NCBI GenBank assembly: GCA_902593675.1
Contig: CACJJI010000001.1
Location: 1 to 64,000 of the forward strand
Reading direction: 5' to 3'
Length of the DNA: 64,000 nt
Origin: an uncultured SAR86 cluster bacterium
Lineage (GTDB): Bacteria; Pseudomonadota; Gammaproteobacteria; Magnimaribacterales; D2472
The notes beneath the pieces are model-generated. The model was not told where the DNA came from. It made no database searches and saw only the letters and a list, made by a program, of their open reading frames with translations. Shown here in pieces: positions 1 through 9,175 of this stretch. The stretch's first letter is position 1; every line of letters starts with the position of its first letter. The position numbers and the translations under genes were made by a program.

Positions 1-2424
1 TTATTTTTAATTATTTTATTATTTCATGTACCAAATATTTTTGGACAAGTGGATTGGACCAGGACCAATTCTTGCGAATATAAAAACTTTAATAATTCTG
101 ATCTTATTGAGCAGTTAATAGTTGGAATGACAGTTGAGGAAAAAGTAGGACAAGTTATTCAGGGAGATTTAGATTTTATTTCACCAGAAGATGTGAAGAA
201 ATTTAAAATTGGCTCTGTTTTAAATGGGGGAAATACTGCACCTAATGGAGATAAATACAGCTCAGTCCAAGATTGGAAAAATTTAAGCAAAGAGTTTTAT
301 GACGCTTCTCCTACTTATAAAGGTATAAAAGTCCCAGTTTTATGGGGTACCGATGCAGTCCATGGGCACAACAATGTTATCGGGGCAACTTTGTTTCCTC
401 ACAACATTGGTCTAGGAGCTTCAGGCAATGTTGATTTAATGAGAAGTATCGGAGAAGCAATTGCCCTCGAGGTTTTATCCACAGGGGTAGCTTGGACATT
501 TGCTCCAACTGTAGCAGTTCCTCAGGATGATCGCTGGGGAAGGACATACGAAGGATTTTCTGAAGATCCTATACTGGTATCAAAACTTGGGAAGGCATTT
601 GTGCTTGGTCTTCAAGGTGAGGGAGAAACTTTGCTTGATGGCAATCATGTGATTGCAACTGCAAAACATTTTATGGGTGATGGCGGGACTTTTGAAGGTG
701 TTGACCAAGGCAATACAAGAATCTCAGAAACAGGCTTAAGAGAGATTCATGGCTACCCTTATTTTGATGCTTTAGATGCATGCGCGCAAACCGTCATGGC
801 AAGTTTTAATTCTTGGAATGGCAAGAAACTTCATGGATACAAAGAATTATTGACTGACATCTTAAAAGTAGACATGCAATTTGATGGTTTTGTTGTGGGC
901 GACTGGAATGGTCATGGTCAAGTTGAGGGTTGTTCAAATGCAAAATGTGCTCAGTCTTTTAATGCTGGCGTGGATATGTTTATGGTTCCTGAAAACTGGA
1001 AAGATCTCTTACGAAATACTATCAAGCAAGTAAAATCAGGAGAAATCTCCGAAGCAAGGCTTGATGAAGCAGTTAGAAAGATTTTAACGGTTAAATCTAG
1101 GTTGGGATTATTCAATGGAAGGATTCCCCATGAATTCAAGGGAAACTATCTTGGTCATCCTGAGCATATAGCTCTGGCGCGTCAGGCTGTCAGAGAGTCA
1201 TTGGTTTTGTTAAAAAATAATGACAAACTTCTTCCATTAAATCCTTCTCAACACATAGGAATCATTGGGGATGCTGCAAACAAGATTTCATCTCAAACAG
1301 GTGGCTGGACAATTACTTGGCAAGGAAGAGAAAATTCAAATGAGGACTTTGTAAATGTTAATTCAATATATCAGGCCCTAGAACAATTTATTATTTCATC
1401 AGGAGGGTCAGTTGAATTCTCTGGTAATGGTAAGTTTTCGAAAACACCAGATGTCGTTATTGGTGTCTTTGGTGAGGAGCCATATGCTGAAATGCTAGGT
1501 GATCTAAAAGATGTTTCATTTACCCCAACTGACCCTAAGTTTTTACCCATACTCGAGTCTGTAAATGCTCAGAGTATTCCAACTGTAAGCATATTTTTAT
1601 CTGGAAGGCCTTTAGTGGTAAATAGGCAGATAAATGCTTCAGATGCATTTATTGCAGCTTGGCTTCCAGGAACAGCTGTTGAGGGCATAGGAGATATAAT
1701 TTTCACTAAAGATAATGAAATTAATTATGACTTTACTGGCAAATTATCTTATTCATGGCCCAAATCCAAAGATCAGGCAGTCCTTAATTTTACTGACAGT
1801 ATATATGATCCCTTATTTCCATTTGGATATGGACTTTCTTACGAATCAGATATTCAGCTTGAAAAAATTCAAACAAACAAAACTTTTTCTAAATTAGAGC
1901 TGGTCAATGTTTTCCTTGGTGCAGCATCAATTCCTGGTAAGGAATTTGTAGTTACTGATTCAGGTCCTGAATTTGTTATGGATGATGATTTCAAAAGCGC
2001 TAATGGCAAAATTAAAATCACTAGATTCGATTATCAAAGACAAGATGATGCTAAAAATATTATTTTTACTGAGAACGAATCCCTGCAAGCTTTTGGTATT
2101 TCAACAGAATCACCAGTTAACCTATCTGGCATGATCTCACCTTTTTATGAAATTATAATGAGGGTTAATACGCTGACAAATCCAGCTTTATATTTTAGCG
2201 TGGGCTGTGGAAATAATTGCAGAGGATCCATTCAATTACCAACCGATTCTATGACAGAGTGGTCAAAAATAAATATTCCTGTTTCATGCCTTGAAAAAGA
2301 TGGTTTGAATAAAAATAAAATTCAAGTCAGAGGTCTATTTTTAAGTGAAAATGGAGTTAACTTCGATCTTAATTCAATTGTTATCAAGGATGGTAAAGCA
2401 ACAGGCAAAGAAGTTAGCTGTTAA
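1..2424 (+). CDS. Exported GH3 beta-glucosidase / exo-glucanase, 5' end cut by window
   Basis: Glycoside hydrolase family 3 enzyme, expected to release glucose from beta-glucans in the periplasm or outside. The frame is open from base 1, and the 16 codons before the first usable start (GTG at 49) encode a hydrophobic stretch ending FGQ, which looks like the end of a signal peptide; the true start is therefore upstream of the window. Counting from the GTG, the GH3 barrel spans about 25-350 with the KHF motif near 205 and the nucleophile Asp285 in a GDW motif. The GH3 C-terminal domain follows (about 385-610), then a C-terminal beta domain of about 170 residues with a CGNNC cysteine pair, an architecture like marine ExoP. 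It converges on the DUF5916 gene with a 6-base gap. Confidence 0.93.
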   Translation, partial: LFLIILLFHVPNIFGQVDWTRTNSCEYKNFNNSDLIEQLIVGMTVEEKVGQVIQGDLDFISPEDVKKFKIGSVLNGGNTAPNGDKYSSVQDWKNLSKEFYDASPTYKGIKVPVLWGTDAVHGHNNVIGATLFPHNIGLGASGNVDLMRSIGEAIALEVLSTGVAWTFAPTVAVPQDDRWGRTYEGFSEDPILVSKLGKAFVLGLQGEGETLLDGNHVIATAKHFMGDGGTFEGVDQGNTRISETGLREIHGYPYFDALDACAQTVMASFNSWNGKKLHGYKELLTDILKVDMQFDGFVVGDWNGHGQVEGCSNAKCAQSFNAGVDMFMVPENWKDLLRNTIKQVKSGEISEARLDEAVRKILTVKSRLGLFNGRIPHEFKGNYLGHPEHIALARQAVRESLVLLKNNDKLLPLNPSQHIGIIGDAANKISSQTGGWTITWQGRENSNEDFVNVNSIYQALEQFIISSGGSVEFSGNGKFSKTPDVVIGVFGEEPYAEMLGDLKDVSFTPTDPKFLPILESVNAQSIPTVSIFLSGRPLVVNRQINASDAFIAAWLPGTAVEGIGDIIFTKDNEINYDFTGKLSYSWPKSKDQAVLNFTDSIYDPLFPFGYGLSYESDIQLEKIQTNKTFSKLELVNVFLGAASIPGKEFVVTDSGPEFVMDDDFKSANGKIKITRFDYQRQDDAKNIIFTENESLQAFGISTESPVNLSGMISPFYEIIMRVNTLTNPALYFSVGCGNNCRGSIQLPTDSMTEWSKINIPVSCLEKDGLNKNKIQVRGLFLSENGVNFDLNSIVIKDGKATGKEVSC

Positions 2425-2430
2425 ATGCTC

Positions 2431-4617
2431 TTATTTATTTGGATTGTAGAAATATTGAAACTTTGCATAAATTTGTGAAGTTTCAAGCCTAAGATTATCG
2501 CTGAAAGGATTTGGTTCTTTATAAAATTGCGTTCCACCTGCATAAAATATTGTGAATGGGTTAGGCTTCCATTGAATAAGAGCCTCTAAAAAGTAATCGT
2601 CACTAAAATCATTTTTTTCAATGATGGTTCTCGTCGATAGGGCGCCATCAATTTGATAATCAATTTCAAATCTATTAATTTCACCTGCATAGAAATTCTC
2701 TCCAGTGACTTTATTTTTTAATTCAGAATATCGATGTCCTAGAGAAATTTTAAAGTTGTCTGAGAATCTAAAGACATTATAGAGATTGTATTCTGTTGAA
2801 TCTCCGATTTGTGGGTTATCAATTCTATAGGCTATAGATTCACCTTTCTCAATCTCAAAACTAGTAAAGAAGCTTTCTGAAGGGTGATATTGACCCCTTA
2901 TTTCAATATCTCTTTGCTGGCCATATTGAATACCATTAAATTTTTCGCTAGGTTTATGTTGCCATTCAATCGTCCCAGTGAAATTAAAATTTGTTTCAAG
3001 ATCAACTTGAAACTCATAAAACTCTAGAACTTTTTCATTTTTTGAGCTTAGTCTATTTCTATTATTTAAGTTAAAGCTTATTCTTCTAATGGTCCCTTGA
3101 GATCTATAAGTCCTTCCGTACCAATAATTACGATATTTATAATCATTTCTGCCTACAAACCCAACATGAGCTCTGTATGTGGGCGATACATCTGAAAATC
3201 TTATACCTGCATTCCTCTCATTAACAGCCCACCTTAAACGAAAATTTTTGGCTGTCCCTGAGAAAGATTCTCCGTCCATGGCATAGGTTCTGCCTGCAAA
3301 AGTATCTTCGGTGTCAATAAAATTAACATTGCCTTCTTGGGTATCGCTCCTTGCATAATTTAAATCTAAAATATAATCATCTAAGAAGTTAATAAGACTA
3401 TCGAATTCAACCACGGAACCAGAGCCGCCAACTTGGTAATCTCTATTTGTTGCAATCAATCCAATGTGTGATTTATTTCCTAAATTTCTTTTAACCCTTC
3501 CTACGGTTACTTTGCTTTTACCAGCATTACCTTTATATGATCTGTATTGCCCGGCTGCCAAGTAGGGTGAATCAGTGTCGGTGGCTTGTAATAAATAAAT
3601 GGTATTTTTTTCACCCTGATTGATGTATTTAATTGCACCCAGAGGATTAGTAATTGATCGGGTATAAACCGTTTGTGTATCGGATTTAAGTAATTCAGAT
3701 CCCTCAAGAAAAAAAGTTCTTTTCTCGGGGTATGACATGGCAAAAGTTTGATTAGCCATGATCATTGGAACATCTGACTCTACCTGAGAGAAATCAGGGT
3801 TGATTGTGTATTCAAGAGATGATGACTTGCTAAGATCGTAAAAGCCGGTTATGCCAATCTCATAATCAGGATTTTGTAATTTAAAATCTTTTACAGGCCT
3901 ATCACCATTTTGATTTAAAAATATATACGGATATAAGTAATTTCTATAGATTTTTTCTGGTGAGCCTAAAAAAATTTCTTCATCTGCCTGACATGCATAA
4001 CAAGTTTCTGCTGGCAGGTTTTTAAACGATCCAAATACAGTTTGTATGCCTGCTTCATATGATTTTCTAATAAATCCCATCTTCCATTTTTGAACTTCTG
4101 TATCTGGTAATTGAAGCTCTGAAAAAGGAATGATTAATTCGGCTGAATAACCATCATCTTGAAAAGCAGTAGCAGATTGAAAAAGAATATCCCAAGAATC
4201 ATCTGGACCAGCGCTGCTGATATGTTTTTCATCTAGTTGAACTCCTAATGCATTAACGCCAACAAGAATGCCGTATCTTCCATCCCTAAATGGGTCAGCC
4301 ATCAAAGCAACATAGTCTTCATTCCAAGTTTGATCTCTATTTTTTAATGTGGCTCTTATTTTGTTCGGATCCCCATATGCTTTGATACCTATATAAAGAT
4401 ATTTTTTATCAAACTTTACATAAGCTTTAGTTTTTAGTTCAGCAGCTGTGTTCCGAGAGGGCATTAATTCATACTCTAAATCAAACTGAGTTGCTTGATG
4501 CCACTCATTTGGTGAGATAACACCATCAAGGGATATACCCTCACTCATTAGATGAAATGAAAAAGTACAGATAAAAATCGTAATTAATTTTTTTAAAAAT
4601 GTAATTTTATGAAACAT
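2431..4617 (-). CDS. Carbohydrate-binding family 9-like / DUF5916 outer-membrane protein
   Basis: 728 residues with a signal peptide (about 1-26). Residues about 28-200 form a CBM9/DOMON-like beta-sandwich beginning SLDGVISPNEW, and the rest alternates polar and aromatic residues like an outer-membrane beta-barrel, as in DUF5916 proteins. A CYAC pair lies near residue 205. DUF5916 proteins are common in marine polysaccharide degraders but their biochemical role is not settled. Its placement tail-to-tail with the GH3 glucosidase fits glycan binding or handling at the cell surface, which is inference. Confidence 0.85.
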   Translation of the reverse strand: MFHKITFLKKLITIFICTFSFHLMSEGISLDGVISPNEWHQATQFDLEYELMPSRNTAAELKTKAYVKFDKKYLYIGIKAYGDPNKIRATLKNRDQTWNEDYVALMADPFRDGRYGILVGVNALGVQLDEKHISSAGPDDSWDILFQSATAFQDDGYSAELIIPFSELQLPDTEVQKWKMGFIRKSYEAGIQTVFGSFKNLPAETCYACQADEEIFLGSPEKIYRNYLYPYIFLNQNGDRPVKDFKLQNPDYEIGITGFYDLSKSSSLEYTINPDFSQVESDVPMIMANQTFAMSYPEKRTFFLEGSELLKSDTQTVYTRSITNPLGAIKYINQGEKNTIYLLQATDTDSPYLAAGQYRSYKGNAGKSKVTVGRVKRNLGNKSHIGLIATNRDYQVGGSGSVVEFDSLINFLDDYILDLNYARSDTQEGNVNFIDTEDTFAGRTYAMDGESFSGTAKNFRLRWAVNERNAGIRFSDVSPTYRAHVGFVGRNDYKYRNYWYGRTYRSQGTIRRISFNLNNRNRLSSKNEKVLEFYEFQVDLETNFNFTGTIEWQHKPSEKFNGIQYGQQRDIEIRGQYHPSESFFTSFEIEKGESIAYRIDNPQIGDSTEYNLYNVFRFSDNFKISLGHRYSELKNKVTGENFYAGEINRFEIDYQIDGALSTRTIIEKNDFSDDYFLEALIQWKPNPFTIFYAGGTQFYKEPNPFSDNLRLETSQIYAKFQYFYNPNK

Positions 4618-4716
4618 ATTTTTTTGAGCGCATATTTTAGTTTAAATAAATGATTTATAGCTAAAAATTTAAAGAATATATTTAGATTTTTTCATGGGAA
4701 ATTGCTCTGATTTCGG

Positions 4717-4722
4717 TATAAT
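4717..4722 (+). promoter_or_regulatory. Candidate -10 box for rpmG, almost at the start codon
   Basis: TATAAT lies 10 bases before the ATG at 4733. A transcript starting at the usual distance would carry only a few bases of leader and no Shine-Dalgarno. No good -35 is seen (ATGGGA at 4694-4699 at 17-bp spacing). Confidence 0.45.
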
Positions 4723-4732
4723 CTGCACCATT

Positions 4733-4936
4733 ATGGCAGATAGCAAAAAAAAACAAACTAAGGTTTATTTAATTCCAGAAAGTGAATCAAGAGATAGTCA
4801 CACTTATCATTACATGGCTGTTAAGACGAAGAAGCTAGTAATTGAAAATCAAAAATTGAGATTAAAAAAATTCAATCCCGCTAAGCAGGTCCATGAATGG
4901 TTTATTGAGGCAAAACTTCCGCCTCACAGCAAATAA
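4733..4936 (+). CDS. rpmG: Divergent 50S ribosomal protein L33
   Basis: 67 residues from the ATG at 4733. An upstream in-frame ATG at 4694 would place the candidate -10 box inside the gene, so I reject it. The second half has the bacterial L33 pattern KLRLKKFNP...EAKL, equivalent to KLELKKFDP...EAKIK of E. coli. The first half keeps the short beta-hairpin but carries a longer charged insert than the usual 55-residue protein. There are no zinc-ribbon cysteines, so it is the zinc-free type. It stands alone rather than after rpmB (L28), so it could be a second copy or the only one. Confidence 0.72.
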   Translation: MADSKKKQTKVYLIPESESRDSHTYHYMAVKTKKLVIENQKLRLKKFNPAKQVHEWFIEAKLPPHSK

Positions 4937-4941
4937 TACCT

Positions 4942-6084
4942 CTACTTTTTTTGCTCTTCGGTTTCATCCCGATGCTTCTTTAAGTATGTCATAAATGGAG
5001 TCCCGCCTGTTCCAGTTATAGTTGAGCCACCTCTACCAAAAGGATTTTTAATTTGAGATTGTTTGTGAATGTAGGTTCCCGCATATTCAAGATGCATGGC
5101 TCTAAATGCCCTTATTTCCTCAAGACAATCATTGTATTTATCTGTAAGTTTTCTTGAGCCTTCTAAAAGTTTTTTTACTTGCGAAGTATTTTCAAGCTCA
5201 GAAATAAAATTTCTATGCTTTGGCGGCATGTAATCCCTCATCTCATTTAAGTAATGACGTAAATGATCCTTTGTGTGTGTGATTTGTAATGCCCCATCCA
5301 AAGATGGAATGATGCTGCTTTGCGCACCTGTTTCTCCTCTAAAAAATTGAGGCTTATTATCAAATTGTCCTTCATATACAAGACCTTTTTTTAGATCTGG
5401 ATTATCTTTTGTACCAAAAATAAAAGGACGCACACGATGGTAATAAATGTAGGGATCACATTTCTCAGGCATTCTTGCAAAAATAGAATTTACTTTTTGC
5501 ATTGATTCGGCTATCTGTTTTAATAATTTTAATATTTCTTTTTCAGATGAATTTTCATCGCATTGAGATATTTTTTTGCAAGCTTCTATAGCTCCTGATG
5601 CTGCATCTTCTATACATACATGAATTGTTACAAACCAATCTTCATCAACTCCGCCTAAAAAGTTATTTATTAAACCAACATTCTCTAGCGATATTTCTTC
5701 ATCTTGATTAATTAAAAACCAATTATCCAAACAGTAACTTGCGTAGCTTAATATCGGGGGTCTGCCTTGGTGTTTGGATACTTCAACCCAGGGTTTTGCA
5801 AGTGCTTCTGGTAGAGTCCCATGAGGTTTTATATCACCCCAGATGTAGGCATGAGCAATAAAACTCAATTGTGACATGGCAAGTTTTAAATCTTGCCCCA
5901 TTTGATTAACCAATAATTGTTTTATAGATAAATCTTTCTTAGAAAGCTTATTAATAGTTTGTTGAACTTTGCCGGTTAATAATAATTTTGGAAGGTTATT
6001 GCAAATCTCTTCTATTCTTGAGCAAGATTCAGATTCAATTGAGAATGATTTAGCCGGTGCTTTTTTTGGTAAAAACCCTTTCAT
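4942..6084 (-). CDS. Indoleamine 2,3-dioxygenase family protein
   Basis: 380 residues, the usual length for bacterial IDO. IDO is a haem enzyme that opens the indole ring of tryptophan to N-formylkynurenine, the first step of kynurenine catabolism or de novo NAD synthesis. The proximal haem histidine is His331 in an FRAMHLEYAGTYI segment, followed by the family GTGGT motif near 357-361 and a basic C-terminal tail. The distal region around residues 75-135 (SFIAHAYIW, SYASYCLDNW) also matches. It lies 56 bases downstream of the CinA-like/nucleotidyltransferase gene on the same strand, probably in one transcript. Trp as substrate is inferred from the family. Confidence 0.9.
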   Translation of the reverse strand: MKGFLPKKAPAKSFSIESESCSRIEEICNNLPKLLLTGKVQQTINKLSKKDLSIKQLLVNQMGQDLKLAMSQLSFIAHAYIWGDIKPHGTLPEALAKPWVEVSKHQGRPPILSYASYCLDNWFLINQDEEISLENVGLINNFLGGVDEDWFVTIHVCIEDAASGAIEACKKISQCDENSSEKEILKLLKQIAESMQKVNSIFARMPEKCDPYIYYHRVRPFIFGTKDNPDLKKGLVYEGQFDNKPQFFRGETGAQSSIIPSLDGALQITHTKDHLRHYLNEMRDYMPPKHRNFISELENTSQVKKLLEGSRKLTDKYNDCLEEIRAFRAMHLEYAGTYIHKQSQIKNPFGRGGSTITGTGGTPFMTYLKKHRDETEEQKK

Positions 6085-6140
6085 AAAACCCCCCAGTTTT
6101 ATATAAGCAGATTGAAAACAGTATACCGATTTTTTAAATT

Positions 6141-7248
6141 TTAGCTTTCTTCTTTTCGAATCAATGTTGAGGAAATATCATCCCTAAAGATTTCCTCACC
6201 AAATCCAGAAAACCGTTTAGCTATATGCTCAGGTATTGAGACAGACTCAAGACTGATAAAGCTATCCCTGATTTTTCGACCAAACACCAAGAAATTAATA
6301 TTATGACTGTTAAATAAATCTAGTTGATTGAGCATGTCTTGACGATTTAGGTAAAATTTCTCATCTAAAATTCTTGTTAATGTATCTGCACCAATAATAA
6401 AAACTGAGTTTGGAAACAGCTCTGCTTTATCAGTAAATTTACCTGCTTTGGTTAATACCCACTCATGCCCATGATTAAATTGATTAAGAGTTTTTTCAAT
6501 TTCATGATACGAAAGGGGTGGTTTGTCTGCATTCTGAATACATATTTCATATGCTAGACCTAGTCCAGTTTTTTTCTCAGCTAATTCACTCATAGACTGA
6601 TGCCCTGAATGAAAGGGATTAAATGATCCAGGAAAAATGAGCTCAGGTATACGGTTTGATGAAGAAACAAAATCAATTTTATTATCAACTAACTTAACCC
6701 AATTTTTTTGGGCTTCAACAGTCTTAATTACAAGTGAAGAGTTTTCACTGATTATTTTACTTTGAACCTCGCATGATTGTGCAATAGCATTGATGATGTG
6801 ATCAGTTACAATTTCCTCTTCTTCTTCTCGGGTTAGCTCACCTTTTATAAATGAGTAAGAAAAGCTAGAGGAGTATTTATAAGTCTGAATAGCAATAAAA
6901 AATTTATGCTCTCCTTTTTTTTGAATAATTGGTAGCTAATGAGGCTGTAACTGCAATACCTAGTAAATTTTTTGGATTTGTATCGGGATCAATTTTTTTA
7001 GCGGCACTATAAGCTTTTGCTGCCATGCTTAAAGTTGTATCTAGACTGCAATAATGATCTGGTTGCTTCAGTAAATAATAATCTAGAGATTCTTTGGCAT
7101 AGGGAACATATGCCTCTAAAACCGATGTACTTGCTCCAGGAACTTTTAAGATTTCGGATATGGCGTTTGTGCCACCCCCACTTGATACCAACACAAATCT
7201 ATATGGGGATGAGTGAACTTTTTTGATAATTTCTAAATACTGAGACAT
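6141..7248 (-). pseudogene. CinA-like domain + NadD-like nucleotidyltransferase fusion, frameshifted at a homopolymer
   Basis: Two adjacent frames read as one protein of about 369 residues. Bases 7248-6907 encode a CinA C-terminal-like domain (VSSGGGTNAISEIL, VPGAS, GIAVTASLAT). After a run of eight A on the coding strand (T run 6915-6922) this frame stops at 6904-6906. The next frame continues the domain without a break (KKGEHKFFIAIQ...) and then shows the cytidylyltransferase signature PGSFNPFHSGH (about 6600-6635, minus strand) and ISSTLIR near the C-terminus. That second frame has no ATG before 6593, which lies after the catalytic motif, so it cannot be an independent gene. A7 instead of A8 restores one frame. 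This domain order is known in plant and fungal cytidylyltransferase-like proteins. It may be a sequencing error, a real mutation or transcript slippage. Confidence 0.7.
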
Positions 7249-7294
7249 TTTAAATTTTCGCTATAAATCTTAATGTTTTTGAGTGCATAATTAA

Positions 7295-9175
7295 ATGAAT
7301 GTGAATATTAGTAAGCAAAATCTAGAAAGGGCATTAGATTCAGCCAGTTTTCCTGTTGTCGCAGCATTATTGGTTCATTTTACAGGAGATATTTCAATAT
7401 TAGATAAATTACCTAGGCCCAATCAAGCTGTGCTAGGAGAAACACAAGGATTCCTATCCAATGAAGATAAGCAAACAATAAAAAAAATAGCCGCCAAAGA
7501 GATATATAAATTTTATTCTAACTTTGGGAACGATGACATCTATGTTCCGTCTAACGAAGAGCTTCACAAAATGATGAATTTCATTGTGGGAGAAACCATT
7601 TCTTCTGATTACATCCCCATGATGTTGAGCGATTTAGACATTTCATCTCATGATTTAAATTCAGGCTTCAAGCCTGCAAACTCGAGTCTAGAGGTATTAA
7701 TTATTGGCGCAGGAATGTCTGGGATCCTTGCTGCAATTAAATTAGCTGAGCGGGGCATTAAGTTTAAAATTTATGAAAAGAACATTGATCTTGGTGGAAC
7801 TTGGTATGAAAACCAATATCCAGGATCTCGAGTTGATATAGCAAACCACTTTTATTCATATTCATTTGAAGAAAACCATCAGTGGTCAGAGCACTTTTCT
7901 CAACAGCCAGAATTACTCGATTATTTTAAAAAATGCTTCCATAAATATGATATTCAAAAAACCACTTACTTTGAAACTCAGGTCACTGATATGAAGTTTG
8001 ATGATTCAACAAAAGCATGGGAAGTGGATTCGATATGTAAGGGTAAATCAAACAAGGAAATGATAAACATTGTGGTTTCTTGTGTTGGCCAGCTCAATCA
8101 ACCAAAAATTCCTGATATTAAAGACTTAGATAAGTTTTCAGGCAATATGTTTCATTCTTCGAAATGGCCTGATTCCGATGTGATTACTAAGAAAAAAGTT
8201 GCTGTTGTTGGAAGTGGTGCGAGTGCTTTTCAGATAGTTCCAAGCATTGCACAATCTTGCGAAGAGCTAACTATTTTTCAGCGATCTCCTCCATGGATGT
8301 TTCCAAACCCAAAATATCATGAACGAGTTGATGAAGAAAAAAAATGGTTGTTAGAAAATTTACCTTTTTATTCTAGATGGTATAGATTTCTGCTTTTTTA
8401 TCCTGGCTCAGATCAACTGCTTGATTCATTGTTTATTGACCCTTCCTGGAAAGCCAACCGGGATTCTATTAATCAACAAAATGATGAAATGAGGGAGCTC
8501 TTTACAGCTGCAATGTTGTCTCAAATTTCTGACAAATCCCTTATTGATAAGGTTATTCCAACTTATCCTCCATTTGGAAAGCGAATGTTGCAAGATAATG
8601 GTGCATGGTTGGAGGCACTTCATCTTCCCAATGTTACTTTGCTCTCAGAGGGGGTCGAGCAGATGAGCGCAAAAGGAATCGTTAGCTCTAAACAGGAGCT
8701 TGAGTTTGACACGGTGATCTTTGCCACAGGCTTTAAAGCACAAGATTTTTTTTATCCTATTAATATTGATGGCGGTTTGGGTAACTTTAGAAGTATTTAC
8801 AAGGATTCGCCGCAATCCTATTTGGGGATTACTTTTTCATCTATGCCAAACTTTTTTGCTATGTATGGACCAGGAACTAATTTAGCTCATGCAGGCAGCA
8901 TCATCTTCAATTCAGAATGTCAAATTAATTATATTTGTTCTGCAATTGAATACATGCTGAACAATGACCATAAAGTTATCAGGGTAAAAGCTAAGGTTGA
9001 AAAGGACTATCAAGATAAATTTGATAGTAGGCATGAGAAGATGGTTTGGCAGGATGAAAGGGTTTCCAGCTGGTATCAGAACTCTAAAGGAAAGGTTGTC
9101 ACCACATCCCCATGGAGATTGGTAGAATATTGGAATTGGACAAATAACTTTAATGCAGATGAATATGACTTTTAA
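7295..9175 (+). CDS. Flavin Baeyer-Villiger monooxygenase (HAPMO-like)
   Basis: 626 residues. FAD- and NADPH-dependent enzyme that inserts oxygen next to a carbonyl. An N-terminal helical extension of about 130 residues precedes the first Rossmann motif (IGAGMSGILA, about 136-145). The Baeyer-Villiger fingerprint FSGNMFHSSKWP is at about 281-292, and a second nucleotide-binding motif VGSGASA follows near 305. Length and N-terminal extension resemble 4-hydroxyacetophenone monooxygenase rather than the shorter cyclohexanone type; the substrate cannot be told. The sulfatase start codons lie inside its last 23 bases, so translation of the two is likely coupled. Confidence 0.9.
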   Translation: MNVNISKQNLERALDSASFPVVAALLVHFTGDISILDKLPRPNQAVLGETQGFLSNEDKQTIKKIAAKEIYKFYSNFGNDDIYVPSNEELHKMMNFIVGETISSDYIPMMLSDLDISSHDLNSGFKPANSSLEVLIIGAGMSGILAAIKLAERGIKFKIYEKNIDLGGTWYENQYPGSRVDIANHFYSYSFEENHQWSEHFSQQPELLDYFKKCFHKYDIQKTTYFETQVTDMKFDDSTKAWEVDSICKGKSNKEMINIVVSCVGQLNQPKIPDIKDLDKFSGNMFHSSKWPDSDVITKKKVAVVGSGASAFQIVPSIAQSCEELTIFQRSPPWMFPNPKYHERVDEEKKWLLENLPFYSRWYRFLLFYPGSDQLLDSLFIDPSWKANRDSINQQNDEMRELFTAAMLSQISDKSLIDKVIPTYPPFGKRMLQDNGAWLEALHLPNVTLLSEGVEQMSAKGIVSSKQELEFDTVIFATGFKAQDFFYPINIDGGLGNFRSIYKDSPQSYLGITFSSMPNFFAMYGPGTNLAHAGSIIFNSECQINYICSAIEYMLNNDHKVIRVKAKVEKDYQDKFDSRHEKMVWQDERVSSWYQNSKGKVVTTSPWRLVEYWNWTNNFNADEYDF

